DNA from: Candidatus Caldilinea saccharophila
Lineage (GTDB): Bacteria; Chloroflexota; Anaerolineae; Caldilineales; Caldilineaceae
NCBI GenBank assembly: GCA_016710365.1
Contig: JADJVW010000011.1
Coordinates: 1 to 64,000 of the forward strand
DNA length: 64,000 bases
Reading direction: 5' to 3'
Part shown: piece after piece, positions 15,016 through 26,955 of the stretch
Position numbering within the stretch: the stretch's first letter is position 1
Layout of the letters: each line of letters opens with the position of its first letter
Program-made: the position numbers and the translations under genes
Notes under the pieces: generated by a model
What the model was told of the DNA's origin: nothing
What the model saw: only the letters and a program-made list of their open reading frames with translations
Databases searched by the model: none

Positions 15016-15359
15016 ACAGATTCTCCTTTTGCTAGATACGTAGTAACTTTGGACGGAACTGAAACATTTATTCTGCAAACCCTAGCGTGTCAGGGAAAGC
15101 ATACACTGGGAGCTAGGCAAAATCAGCCGCTATCTGGCCTAGAACCAACAGGGTGATTCCTTCTACTTTCGCATATCGATTCAAACAAACCTGAACTGCA
15201 ACCATTATAGAGATTATTTGGAGGCTTTGCAAACTGTAGGCGAATTTGGGTGTGTTTCAAGATGTTGCAGCGTGCGTCGCACTGGCCGTTTAATGCAATA
15301 ACCAGCACGCCGGCTGCTCAGTACGACGCACGCTGCTGTGAAATCTGGAATTCGCCCGT
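15016..15359. other. intergenic region upstream of malE with a long imperfect inverted repeat
   Basis: This 344-bp gap carries the malE promoter region (no convincing -35/-10 pair was fixed) and, at 15239-15356, an imperfect palindrome. Inner arms GCAGCGTGCGTCG (15267-15279) and CGACGCACGCTGC (15324-15336) are perfect; outer ends GGCGAATT (15239-15246) and AATTCGCC (15349-15356) also pair. It lies directly after the tricorn stop, so it may end that transcript, or it may be a small non-coding repeat. No gene was found. Confidence 0.6.
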
Positions 15360-19029
<3,670 letters not shown>

Positions 19030-19143
19030 GCGATCCTTTTTTGTGTGATGGATGAAATGGAAACGTAGAACACACAGGGCGTCGGTGTTCTACGCGTGCA
19101 AGGCAGTATACTCCGGCGTGAAACACCTACCAAACTTGGTGAA

Positions 19144-19797
19144 TCATCCTCCCTTGTCTGGTTGGCGGTGAGTGCTGAGTAAATTGCCAAAGCGCACCCA
19201 TGCCAGGCCATACACCGCCATCACCAGCGCCGCATAGACAGGCAGCATCCATGTCGTCAGCGGCAGCAATGCCTGCGCTACCAAACTCAGCATTCCCAGT
19301 GCACCGACCAGAAAGAGCGGCGTCGCAATCGGATAGGCGTGGTCACTGCCATTGGCCTCGATGGCGACCAGCATCGCGCTCAACGCCACAAGCACCGCGC
19401 CAAAGAGTTGCATGGCGGCGGTGGGCAGCACGAGCAAGAGCAGTGCGCTGGCCGCCGTTGCCACGCCCGCCAGCGCGCCCACCCACCCCATCGGCACACC
19501 AAAGCGGCTGGGTACGGAGACGCCAAAGGGCTTGGGTTCGCTGGTAGGCAGTTCATAACGCGCGGCTGCCCCCACGACTGCCAGGCCCAACAGCGTCAGC
19601 GCGCCGCCACAGGCGGCGCCGGATAGACGGAAGGCGTTGGGGTTGGGCACCAGCGTCTGACCCAAATCATTGGTAAAAGCGGCGCCGCTGCCCAGCGGCT
19701 GCAACATTGCCAAAATGGCGTAAGCAATCCAGAGCAGCCCGCCGACAATGGCCAATTCACCCGCCCAGCGCGTGGGTAGATCCCTGATCGTGTTCAT
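19144..19797 (-). CDS. predicted six-helix membrane protein of unknown function
   Basis: 217 residues with about six hydrophobic spans (for example LAIVGGLLWIAYAILAML and ATAASALLLLVLPTAAMQLF) and a small hydrophilic loop in the middle. Start at the ATG at 19797. I do not recognise a family with certainty; some features recall DUF998-like proteins but no diagnostic motif was seen. It lies upstream of the tricorn gene on the same strand with a gap of about 115 bases, so it may or may not share its transcript. Confidence 0.6.
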   Translation of the reverse strand: MNTIRDLPTRWAGELAIVGGLLWIAYAILAMLQPLGSGAAFTNDLGQTLVPNPNAFRLSGAACGGALTLLGLAVVGAAARYELPTSEPKPFGVSVPSRFGVPMGWVGALAGVATAASALLLLVLPTAAMQLFGAVLVALSAMLVAIEANGSDHAYPIATPLFLVGALGMLSLVAQALLPLTTWMLPVYAALVMAVYGLAWVRFGNLLSTHRQPDKGG

Positions 19798-19851
19798 GGC
19801 ATGTAGTATACTGAAATCAAATCGATTGCCGCCATTCTTAACTTGACCCTT

Positions 19852-19957
19852 CGCCTAGTGTTTCCATAGACAACGTCCCCGGCACGCAGCAGATGAATTC
19901 ACTGGCCAGATGTGCGGTGCTGCGTGCCGGGGACGTTACCTGATTCTGCACTAGGCG
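19852..19957. repeat. 106-bp near-complete palindrome with terminal inverted repeats (MITE-like)
   Basis: Terminal repeats CGCCTAGTG (19852-19860) and CACTAGGCG (19949-19957) are perfect. Inner arms AACGTCCCCGGCACGCAGCA (19872-19891) and its exact complement (19918-19937) are 20 bp perfect around a 26-base loop. No coding capacity. It lies between a start (19797) and a stop (20011) of genes on the same strand. Confidence 0.85.
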
Positions 19958-20010
19958 GCAGCGCTTTGCCACGCTTTGCCAGAATCCCCTATTTGTCTTT
20001 GCTTTGCGTG

Positions 20011-20820
20011 TTATTCCATCTGTCCGGGAAAAACCGGAAGCTGGGCAAATCTGACATCCAGACTCGCAAGCCTCGCCTTCCCACGCACGGTCATATCCGT
20101 GACGAAATTGAGTTGCTGATCCGGCTCGATCGGGTAAGCCTTGAGCCGATAATGTGTGCCCCACGGTTTCTCCTGCACGATCACAAAGATCGGCTGGGCA
20201 ATCTGCAGAAAGGCGCTCGTCAGCGCCACATCATACAACGCCTGCTTGACGCGTGCGGCGTCGTGATCGGGGTGGAGATAGAAATCAGCGATGCACATGA
20301 GGTTGCGGCTGCCGTCATTGCCGTTGTAAATGAGCTGATCCCACAGCTTTAAATGTGGAATCACCACGACGGTGTCGTCCAGCGTGACGATTTCCGCCGC
20401 GCGCGTCCCGATCGAGCGCACCTTGCCGTACGCGCCGTTGACGGCAATCCAATCGCCAGGGCGATAAGGCAATTCATAGAGCGTCACCACGCCCGCGAGG
20501 AGGCTGCTGATATAATCCTTGAAGGCAAACCCCAAGGCAAGGCCGGTTGCACTCAGGAGCACTACCAGGTTTTCAAACGTGGGATCGATAATGCGTGTGA
20601 CAATTAATACCACGGAAACCATGATGATCAGCAGACGCAACACCGGTTCGCCCGCCAGAAAGAAATTGCGGTGCTGGTTGGGAACCCTGCTCGCCAGCCA
20701 GGGAAAGATGCGCTGATTGGCGGCGATCAATAGCCAGGCTCCGACCAGAATCAAGGCGATAGCAATCAAGTTGTCCTGATTGAGCGCCAGAATGTCTGTG
20801 ATGCTGTTTGCACCGTTCAT
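20011..20820 (-). CDS. MscS-type mechanosensitive channel
   Basis: 269 residues. Three N-terminal membrane helices, then the conserved pore-helix and beta-domain region: SATGLALGFAFKDYISSLLAGV, which matches the glycine/alanine-rich TM3 of MscS, then YRPGDWIAVNGAYGKVRSIGTRAAEIVTLDDTVVVIPH, the start of the cytoplasmic vestibule. These channels open on membrane stretch and release solutes during hypo-osmotic shock. The length is near that of E. coli MscS (286). It is the third gene of a tight minus-strand set (10 bases after the upstream stop), unusual company for an MscS. Confidence 0.9.
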   Translation of the reverse strand: MNGANSITDILALNQDNLIAIALILVGAWLLIAANQRIFPWLASRVPNQHRNFFLAGEPVLRLLIIMVSVVLIVTRIIDPTFENLVVLLSATGLALGFAFKDYISSLLAGVVTLYELPYRPGDWIAVNGAYGKVRSIGTRAAEIVTLDDTVVVIPHLKLWDQLIYNGNDGSRNLMCIADFYLHPDHDAARVKQALYDVALTSAFLQIAQPIFVIVQEKPWGTHYRLKAYPIEPDQQLNFVTDMTVRGKARLASLDVRFAQLPVFPGQME

Positions 20821-20830
20821 CGGGTTGCTC

Positions 20831-22027
20831 CTAAAATTCGTCGACGGGATAGCCGTTGTCCACCAAAAATTGGCGCGCGACCGGATAGCCCTGCGCCGTC
20901 ACCCGCCAAAATCCAGCGGACTCCGCCAGCACTCTGGCATTTTGCAGCAGGTAAATCATTTCGGTCACCTCGTCGGCCGTCAATGGCGTCACCTGAGCAA
21001 GCTGTTCTCCGGTAAGGCCGCTGTGCAGCAGCAGCGCGTGCAAGACAAAAGCCTGATGGCGTATTGCGCCCGGCGGCATGACCGGGTGTTTGATCTGGCT
21101 CCACGGGGCAACCCAGACTGTTTTTCCCGGCAGATCGACTGCCTCGGCCTGCGCTTCTTCGGCAATTTCCTCGTCCGGCTCGATACGCAGGCTATTGTGC
21201 CAGATCGTCCAGGCGATCCCCAGGATGCCGCGGCTGTGCACCGCGAGCCGCTGCATATAATCGCTGTGGTGGACGGAGCCGTTGACGGCGACATCTTCTG
21301 GCGGCGGAAACACATATTTGCCATTGTCGGATTGACGAAAGAGTAGATGCTGATCTTCTCCACCGCTTGCCAACGCCTGAAGATAGTGGGACAGCAGTTT
21401 TTCGTCAAAGGCGCGCAAAGCAAGCGTGTTGGATAAATGTTCCGGCCAGAACCTGCGCAGAAACGTCCAGCCCCAACTGTCGCAACCGATGAGACCGCAG
21501 CCGAGATTGCCTGCATACACCTGGTCGAAGAAACGACGGATGAGGCCCAAGCCCTCGGTGTGGCGGAGATAAGTCCGCTCGAGGTGCGGAAACACCCAGG
21601 GTTGATCATCGACAATCTGGTCTGATAACCAGGAAAGATCACCGGCGAAGACTTCCTCGGACGCGGGCGGCTCGATCACCCGCCAATCGTGAAGTTCAGC
21701 CCACAGTTGCAGAATCTCAACATGCCCGCTGTAGGGCGGTCCAATGAAAAGCAGCGGTATATGCTGTGATTGGCGATCCGCCAACCAATGCTCCAGCCTG
21801 ACGTCGAGCGCCTGCGCGGCAGCGCGCCACGCGGGCGCCGGCGCGATGCGCTGAAGCTGCCAGGCAGGCAATGCTTTTAACGATTCTCGCTCCTCGAAAG
21901 GCTCCGCCTGTGCTTTCCCAGCGCCGAAACGCCTGCGCAGTTCTGCAAACCAATTCTCTGAGATCGCCTTCACCGACGGGGTAGGCGGCGTATACTCTGC
22001 GAGCGGAACATATTCCCAAATGGTCAC
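20831..22027 (-). CDS. uncharacterised degenerate P-loop-like protein with C-terminal winged-helix-like region
   Basis: 398 residues, read from a GTG at 22027 that overlaps the upstream stop (GTGA), a sign of coupled translation. The central part has a strand followed by FIGPPYSGHVEILQLWAEL, in the position of a Walker A loop but with no Gly-Lys-Ser/Thr, and later QPWVFPHLERTYLRHTEG, which could be a Walker-B-like strand. LGCGLIGCDSWGWTFLRRF resembles a sensor strand. The last 90 residues (LHALLLHSGLTGEQLAQVTPL...RVTAQGYPVARQFL) look like a winged helix. I know no characterised homologue. It sits between a U32-like protein and MscS; a regulatory or scaffolding role for the channel is only a guess. 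Confidence 0.55.
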   Translation of the reverse strand: MTIWEYVPLAEYTPPTPSVKAISENWFAELRRRFGAGKAQAEPFEERESLKALPAWQLQRIAPAPAWRAAAQALDVRLEHWLADRQSQHIPLLFIGPPYSGHVEILQLWAELHDWRVIEPPASEEVFAGDLSWLSDQIVDDQPWVFPHLERTYLRHTEGLGLIRRFFDQVYAGNLGCGLIGCDSWGWTFLRRFWPEHLSNTLALRAFDEKLLSHYLQALASGGEDQHLLFRQSDNGKYVFPPPEDVAVNGSVHHSDYMQRLAVHSRGILGIAWTIWHNSLRIEPDEEIAEEAQAEAVDLPGKTVWVAPWSQIKHPVMPPGAIRHQAFVLHALLLHSGLTGEQLAQVTPLTADEVTEMIYLLQNARVLAESAGFWRVTAQGYPVARQFLVDNGYPVDEF

Positions 22028-22954
22028 AATTGCGGAACCCCCAGCCCTTCCGCCCCAACAGGCGACGCCAAGAAAGCCGCACCTGAACGGGCGAGCAACT
22101 CCATCCCAATCGCGGCGCGGCGTACACGTTCGCGACCGGTCGCCACGGCCGCGGCTTCGGAGATGGACGCCGCTTGGGTAGATGTTCGGTGCGTTGCGCA
22201 GGCCAAACTTGAGATAGACGGGCGCGCCCACGCGGATGATCTCTGCTACTTCGTAGTAGCGGGTAAAGCCGCCCAATCCGTCCGGCCCCTCAATGTAGAG
22301 GTCAAGCGGGATCGAAAGCACTTGGCGCATCGCCGCCAGCCGCGGCAAGGCAATGCCCGACGCAATGTTGATCGTGTCGAGGCCGTTGTCCTGCAGCAGC
22401 TTGACGCCCAGCGGGTTGGCCACGCCCAGCACCGCCGAGCCTTTGACCACCAGATCCGCCGGCAGCACGCCGCGCTGACGCGCCTGGTTCACCAGCCAGA
22501 GCAGCCCCTCGTCAGCGACCAGGATGCTGCGGATGCCTGCCTCCACCCCGCGCACGATGTCGTCGAAGGCGTAGGCAAGCTGATCCATGCCCGTGTGTCG
22601 CCAGCCCATGAGCTTGCCGTCAGGCGTCAGCGGCTGCCCCGACCCTTCCCACGCCGCACGCGGGCCGACGAAGAGTGACACCTCGATGCGATGCTCTGCG
22701 CCGAGCCGCGCCATTTCGCGCAGTTCGGCGTTGGTCAGCAGCATCATGCCGCTGCCCTGCGAGACGCGGTGAATGGTGACGCCGTGCTGCTGCGCCGCCG
22801 CGATGACTGCTGCCAGCGCAGCCGGCCCCTCGACGCTGGGAATCTCAATGCGGTAGTGGGCGCCATCGGGGAAGCGCTGCGTCGAGGTTGGCAGGTCGTA
22901 ACGGTCGCCGTCGGGTAAATCCAGCTCGTGAAGAAGGCGTCTGGCGCTGCTCAT
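22024..22954 (-). CDS. peptidase U32-like TIM-barrel protein, frameshifted near 22165
   Basis: About 310 residues from the ATG at 22954 (AAGGAG seven bases before). It resembles short U32-like proteins: a TIM barrel with IEVSLFVGPRAAWEGSG, a GIRSILVADEGLLWLV strand, LVVKGSAVLGVANP, and DTINIASGIALPRLAAMR, then IYIEGPDGLGGFTRYYE-type sequence. Despite the name, U32 proteins are mostly linked to tRNA, rRNA or cofactor hydroxylation and bind Fe-S clusters. The large cysteine set of UbiU/TrhP is not evident here, so activity is uncertain. An extra C near 22165 separates YPSG from ISEAAAVATGRERVRR. First gene of the operon with the P-loop-like protein and MscS. Confidence 0.65.
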
Positions 22955-23086
22955 CAATTGCTCCTTGACGTGTGATCGCTCTCTGATTTTGGTTTCTGCA
23001 CTACGGCCATTGTATCCTACCTCTCTTGCAAAAGGATAGTTATCGGCGCAAGCGCACTCGCGCAGGCACGGATGCTGAGGAGAGTC

Positions 23087-24451
23087 ATGACGGAGTCCAT
23101 TACGATTGTCGGGGGCGGGCTGGCTGGCAGCGAGGCCGCCTGGCAGATCGCCAACCGCGGCATCCACGTTGATTTGGTGGAAATGCGACCGGGGCGCGGC
23201 ACGGACGCGCATGTCACCGACCGGCTGGCAGAGTTGGTGTGCAGCAACTCGATGGGGTCGACGCTCCCTGACCGGGCGCTGGGCATTCTCAAGCGCGAGT
23301 TGTTGCGCATGGGCAGCATGGTCATCCGCACGGCGTACAAGCACGCACTCCCGGCCGGCGCTGCCTTGGCCGTCAGCCGCGAGGAATTTTCCGAAGAGAT
23401 CACGGCGCTGATTCACGGCCATCCCAACATCACTGTCCGCCGCGACGAAATGACGGCCATCCCCAGCGGGCCGGCCATCATCGCCACCGGCCCGCTGACC
23501 AGCAGTGCACTGGCCGCGCGCATCCAGGATCTCACCGGTCGGCAGCATCTCTACTTCTACGATGCGATGGCGCCGATTGTCGTGGCCGACAGCATCGACA
23601 TGCAGCGCGCCTTTCGCCAGAGCCGCTACGACCGCGAAAGCGAGTTGGGTGGCGACGAGGGCGATTATATCAACTGTCCCTTCGATCAAGCGGAGTACGC
23701 GCGCTTTGTCCAGGCCGTGCTCGACGCACCGAAGATCGAGCTAAAGGGCGCGGACAAGGAGTTGGAGCGCTACTTTGAGGGCTGCATGCCGATCGAGGCG
23801 CTGGCCGCACGTGGGGAGAAGTCATTGGCCTTTGGGCCGATGCGTCCGGTGGGGCTGCGCGACCCGCGCACGGGACGCCGCCCCTACGCTGTCGTGCAGC
23901 TTCGCCAGGACAACGTCGCGGGCACGCTTTATAACATGGTGGGTTTTCAAACCAACATCAAATGGGGCGTACAGGAGCAGGTGCTGCGGCTGATCCCGGG
24001 GCTGGAGCACGCCGAGTTTGAGCGGCTGGGGCAGATGCACCGCAACACGTTTATCAACAGCCCAACGCTGCTGCGCCCAACGCTGCAATGCCAGGTGCGC
24101 GACGACCTCTTCTTTGCGGGACAAATTACCGGCACCGAAGGGTACGTCGGCAGCACGATGGGCGGGCTGGTGGCTGGCATCAACAGCGTGCGGCGGCTGC
24201 GCGGGGAAGCCCTGCTCGAACTGCCGCGCACGACGATGATAGGCGCGCTGCTGTACTACATCACCCACGCCGAACCGGCTACCTTCCAGCCCATGAAGGC
24301 GGCGATGGGATTGCTGCCCGAACTGGACGCAACGGTGCGCAACAAGCGCGCTCGCTACGCCACCTACGCCGAGCGCGCCGAAACAGAACTGGAGGCGTAT
24401 CTGGTTCAGATCTCGCCTGCGTTCAGAGCGCTTGCGTTACTCGATCTCTAG
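23087..24451 (+). CDS. trmFO: methylenetetrahydrofolate-tRNA-(uracil-5-)-methyltransferase
   Basis: 454 residues, close to the family length. TrmFO is the FAD- and folate-dependent enzyme that makes m5U54 in the tRNA T-loop. The N-terminus has the dinucleotide-binding motif IVGGGLAGSEAAWQIA followed by VDLVEMRP. The family-typical AELVCSNS segment provides the conserved Cys, and GTLYNMVGFQTN and INSPTLLRPTLQ are further conserved. The C-terminal FAGQITGTEGYVGSTMGGLVAG loop closes the FAD site. The ATG at 23087 is preceded by GAGGAGAG. It is transcribed away from the U32-like operon and is intact, in contrast to many neighbours. Confidence 0.96.
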   Translation: MTESITIVGGGLAGSEAAWQIANRGIHVDLVEMRPGRGTDAHVTDRLAELVCSNSMGSTLPDRALGILKRELLRMGSMVIRTAYKHALPAGAALAVSREEFSEEITALIHGHPNITVRRDEMTAIPSGPAIIATGPLTSSALAARIQDLTGRQHLYFYDAMAPIVVADSIDMQRAFRQSRYDRESELGGDEGDYINCPFDQAEYARFVQAVLDAPKIELKGADKELERYFEGCMPIEALAARGEKSLAFGPMRPVGLRDPRTGRRPYAVVQLRQDNVAGTLYNMVGFQTNIKWGVQEQVLRLIPGLEHAEFERLGQMHRNTFINSPTLLRPTLQCQVRDDLFFAGQITGTEGYVGSTMGGLVAGINSVRRLRGEALLELPRTTMIGALLYYITHAEPATFQPMKAAMGLLPELDATVRNKRARYATYAERAETELEAYLVQISPAFRALALLDL

Positions 24452-24476
24452 ATTTTCGAGGTCGCTAGCTTTTTTC

Positions 24477-24779
24477 TCAAAAACCTATCTCTGATGGTGG
24501 ATACGGGTTCGCCGTAACTTGGTCCCGGTATTCCTCAGAACTTTTGGTGCAAGATACCAACTCGATCAAGAACGCACGCTTCACCCGCAACTGACGGGCG
24601 ATCATTCCTTCGAGCTTTGCGGATATCTCCTTCTCACCATGCGATATCTTTGTCGCAATGATCGGACTTCCTGGTATCTCCAATTGATACCACTTGTGAT
24701 CGGGCGACCGTGCAGGGGCAGGGCTAAACCCCAGCTTCCCGATCAGCGTCTGTTCCAACTTTTTTGCTTTGATCGGCAT
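24477..24779 (-). CDS. HicA/YcfA-like putative mRNA interferase toxin
   Basis: 100 residues. The pattern is that of longer HicA-family proteins: an N-terminal helix (KKLEQTLIGKLGF), a strand with a possible catalytic His (SPDHKWYQL), the ISHGEKEI turn, then a helix-rich end (LEGMIARQLRV...FLIELVSCTKSSEEYRDQV). HicA toxins cleave mRNA through a dsRBD-like fold and are held inactive by HicB. Here the gene is last in a three-gene minus-strand cassette, 12 bases after a HicB-like gene. Toxin first is the classic hicAB order; here it is last, which also occurs in nature. Toxicity is inferred. Confidence 0.6.
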   Translation of the reverse strand: MPIKAKKLEQTLIGKLGFSPAPARSPDHKWYQLEIPGSPIIATKISHGEKEISAKLEGMIARQLRVKRAFLIELVSCTKSSEEYRDQVTANPYPPSEIGF

Positions 24780-24791
24780 AAGGGAATAATC

Positions 24792-25175
24792 TTATTTGGC
24801 TTGCGATTTAGTTAAGTAACTACCCAACTCGCCTGCCAACTCCAGAGACTCAAACAGCGTCGAAGCGTTCACAATCTCAAAATACTCGACGAGCGACTGG
24901 ATGTAATCCTGGATCGCCTCCGGCCCGGAGTGGCCGTAACCATAGACTGTGGTAATCGTTTCGCTAGCTAGATAAGCTCCGTCCTCGTCACGCTCGATCG
25001 TCAGAGTAATTGGGATTACCAATGTCCAGCCCTCGGCGATCTGTCCGATCAACGTGTGTGTATAGCGCTGAATCGCCGCAATATGTTCTTCCTGATGGTT
25101 GGGGCGACTTGATGAAAGGCGATACTCCACCGCGCCAGCGCTGATATGGCTATGAAGTGCAAAGGTTGTGTACAT
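24792..25175 (-). CDS. HicB-like putative antitoxin
   Basis: 127 residues. The central part (VIPITLTIERDEDGAYLASETITTVYGYGHSGPEAI) matches the HicB signature of a degraded RNase H-like fold: strand, D-E/D-G-x-Y/F, short strand, then a GYG turn and a helix with AIQDYIQSLVEYFE. It lacks an obvious DNA-binding tail; the C-terminal part is short and helical. The N-terminal 55 residues are unlike typical HicB and I do not recognise them. It begins three bases after the DUF3467-like gene and precedes the HicA-like gene. Confidence 0.55.
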   Translation of the reverse strand: MYTTFALHSHISAGAVEYRLSSSRPNHQEEHIAAIQRYTHTLIGQIAEGWTLVIPITLTIERDEDGAYLASETITTVYGYGHSGPEAIQDYIQSLVEYFEIVNASTLFESLELAGELGSYLTKSQAK

Positions 25176-25178
25176 GGT

Positions 25179-25490
25179 TTATTCTTGTCCAGCTTCATTC
25201 CGGGCTAAAAACTTGCTGATATTGTCCTGCATCGCTGATTGAAACTGGATTGCAGGCTCGTGCGCCATAATAATCTTCGCTACAGCGCGCGCCGGCACTG
25301 ATTTCATTCGGGCAATTTCTTCATTCTGCCGTGATGGATCGGGTGAAATAATAGGCGGCAGAATCTCAAAAAAAGTGATAATGAACTCGCTGTCCGTATG
25401 CTGAATCAGCACATTATTGGCATAGACGGCTGGAATATCCCCTTGAAACTCGATTGGCACAATGACCGCATTACTGTCTTGTTCTAACAT
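25179..25490 (-). CDS. DUF3467-like small protein
   Basis: 103 residues from the ATG at 25490; a GTG nine bases upstream (25499) is possible. The middle, GDIPAVYANNVLIQHTDSEFIITFFEILPP, has the DUF3467 look: the y-a-N-x-v/l-v-x-x-t/s-x-s/x-e-F-i-l/i-d/t-F pattern followed by a variable stretch and R-x-V/A-AKIIM, helix at the end. Function of the family is unknown. It is the first gene of the cassette with HicB-like and HicA-like proteins, tightly packed, A+T-richer than the surroundings. Confidence 0.6.
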   Translation of the reverse strand: MLEQDSNAVIVPIEFQGDIPAVYANNVLIQHTDSEFIITFFEILPPIISPDPSRQNEEIARMKSVPARAVAKIIMAHEPAIQFQSAMQDNISKFLARNEAGQE

Positions 25491-25669
25491 AATAGGCACA
25501 CCAATGAATCATCGTCTCATCAAATTGTAAAATGATTATAACCGTGAAACTCTAACGATGGAGCACAACTAACAAAACTATCACGGATGGAGGTGATTTT
25601 CAATCAGAAAACCTGTTCTTCAGAAATTTCCAGTGTGATGGCTTTAAAACGTGGCCGCATCCGCCTCAT

Positions 25670-26718
25670 TCACGCCCGGAAGAAATTGTTCACAAAGAAC
25701 CACAGATTGGCGGGGCGTTCGGCCAGGCGGCGCATGAAGTATGGATACCACGCCGTCCCGTAAGGCACATAGATGCGCACCCGATAGCCCTGCGCCACCA
25801 ACTGTTCTTGCCATTCACGGCGAATGCCATAGAGCATCTGGAACTCGAACGCGTCCCTGGCAATGTCGTGCGCGGCAACATAGCGTTGCACTGCCTCGAT
25901 CATTGCTTCATCGTGGTGGCGGCCGCCAGGTAAACGCCGCGGACGCCCGCTTCCAGGGCCAACAGTAGCTCGGCCAGACGCACAAACGCGGCGTCAACGT
26001 CGTGCTTTTGTGGATAGGCAACAGCGGGCGGCTCTTTGTACGCGCCTTTGACCAGCCGCACCCAGGCCCCTTCCTTGACCAGCTTGCGCACGTCCTCCTC
26101 GCTGCGATACAGGCTGGACTGGATGACCACGCCGACGTTCTCGAACCCTTCGCCAAAGCGCAGCCGGCGATAGATGTCGAGCGTCCTGTCGACCAGCGCG
26201 CTCTCCTCCATGTCGATGCGGACGCGCAGCCCCAGCGCCTTGGCCTCTGTCAGCAGCGCGCGCAGATTGTCGATCGCCAGATTCTCGTCGATCTTCAGCC
26301 CAAGCTGGCTGAGTTTGACCGAGACGTAGGCGTCCACACCGTTGGCATGGATGCGCTGCAGCAGGTAGAGGATCTGGTCGCGCGCCGCGCCGGCTTCGGT
26401 GGCCACAGTGATGCTTTCGCCCAGATAGTCCAGCGTGACCAGCATCCCTTTGGCGTTGAGTTGGCGCGCAGTAGCAATCGCTTCGTCCACGGACTCGCCG
26501 GCGACAAAGCGGCTGGCCACGGCCCACGCCGGCGGAAAGCGCGTCACCATCCGCCGCGCCAGCGGCATGCGTGACAGATAGAGCAGCGAGGAACGCAGCC
26601 ATGCATCGCCGTTCCGGTAGACGAGGTAGCCGGCGGCGGTTGCCGCCGTGGCAGCCACAGTAGCCGTGGCCGCCAGCGTCTGCGCACGTGTAGAAGTCGA
26701 GAATTTCGTCTTCTTCAT
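25670..26718 (-). CDS. proline dehydrogenase, frameshifted near 25915
   Basis: About 349 residues. Proline dehydrogenase oxidises L-proline to pyrroline-5-carboxylate on an FAD-binding TIM barrel and passes electrons to quinone. Seen: RFVAGESVDEAI, a GMLVTLDYLGESI strand, YVSVKLSQLGLKIDE (the VSvKls motif), LRVRIDMEESALVDRTLDIYRRL, VGVVIQSSLYRSEEDV, WVRLVKGAYKEP, and after the frameshift FEFQMLYGIRREWQEQL with RVRIYVPYGTAWYPYFMRRLAERPAN, which gives the conserved substrate-binding R-x-x-R near the C-terminus. A missing C at 25914-25916 breaks the frame between AAAT and DEAMIEAV. The N-terminus (first 50 residues, Ala/Thr-rich and hydrophobic) may be a membrane-associating segment. Start at 26718. 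Confidence 0.87.
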
Positions 26719-26755
26719 AATAAGCCTCTACTTCTTGTGTGAATCGTTATTTCCT

Positions 26756-26808
26756 GGATCGCGGACGTCTCGTCCGCAGTTTTTAAGGTGGACGAGACGT
26801 CGCGATCC
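26756..26808. repeat. REP-like hairpin with GGACGAGACGT core
   Basis: GGATCGCGGACGTCTCGTCC (26756-26775) and GGACGAGACGTCGCGATCC (26790-26808) are inverted, with one unpaired base, around a short A/T loop. It lies upstream of the proline dehydrogenase start. Confidence 0.7.
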
Positions 26809-26955
26809 GTCAACCGCGCACCTGGCGCAGCTGAATCGATTGCCGGACGCCCGCCGCTTCCGCCCAACGCGGCAAGCTTATCATGCGCGATGCCTGTGGC
26901 GATGGCCTCGGCGGTGCGTGGCTGCAACGCAGTTCGACTGCGCCAGCGCGTGGCC

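Noticed and set aside
20831..23689. One 952-residue fusion protein
   Set aside because: The first 700 bases are antisense to trmFO, and the middle reads out of the U32-like frame only because of the base at 22165; start and stop overlap (GTGA) at 22024-22027 supports two genes.
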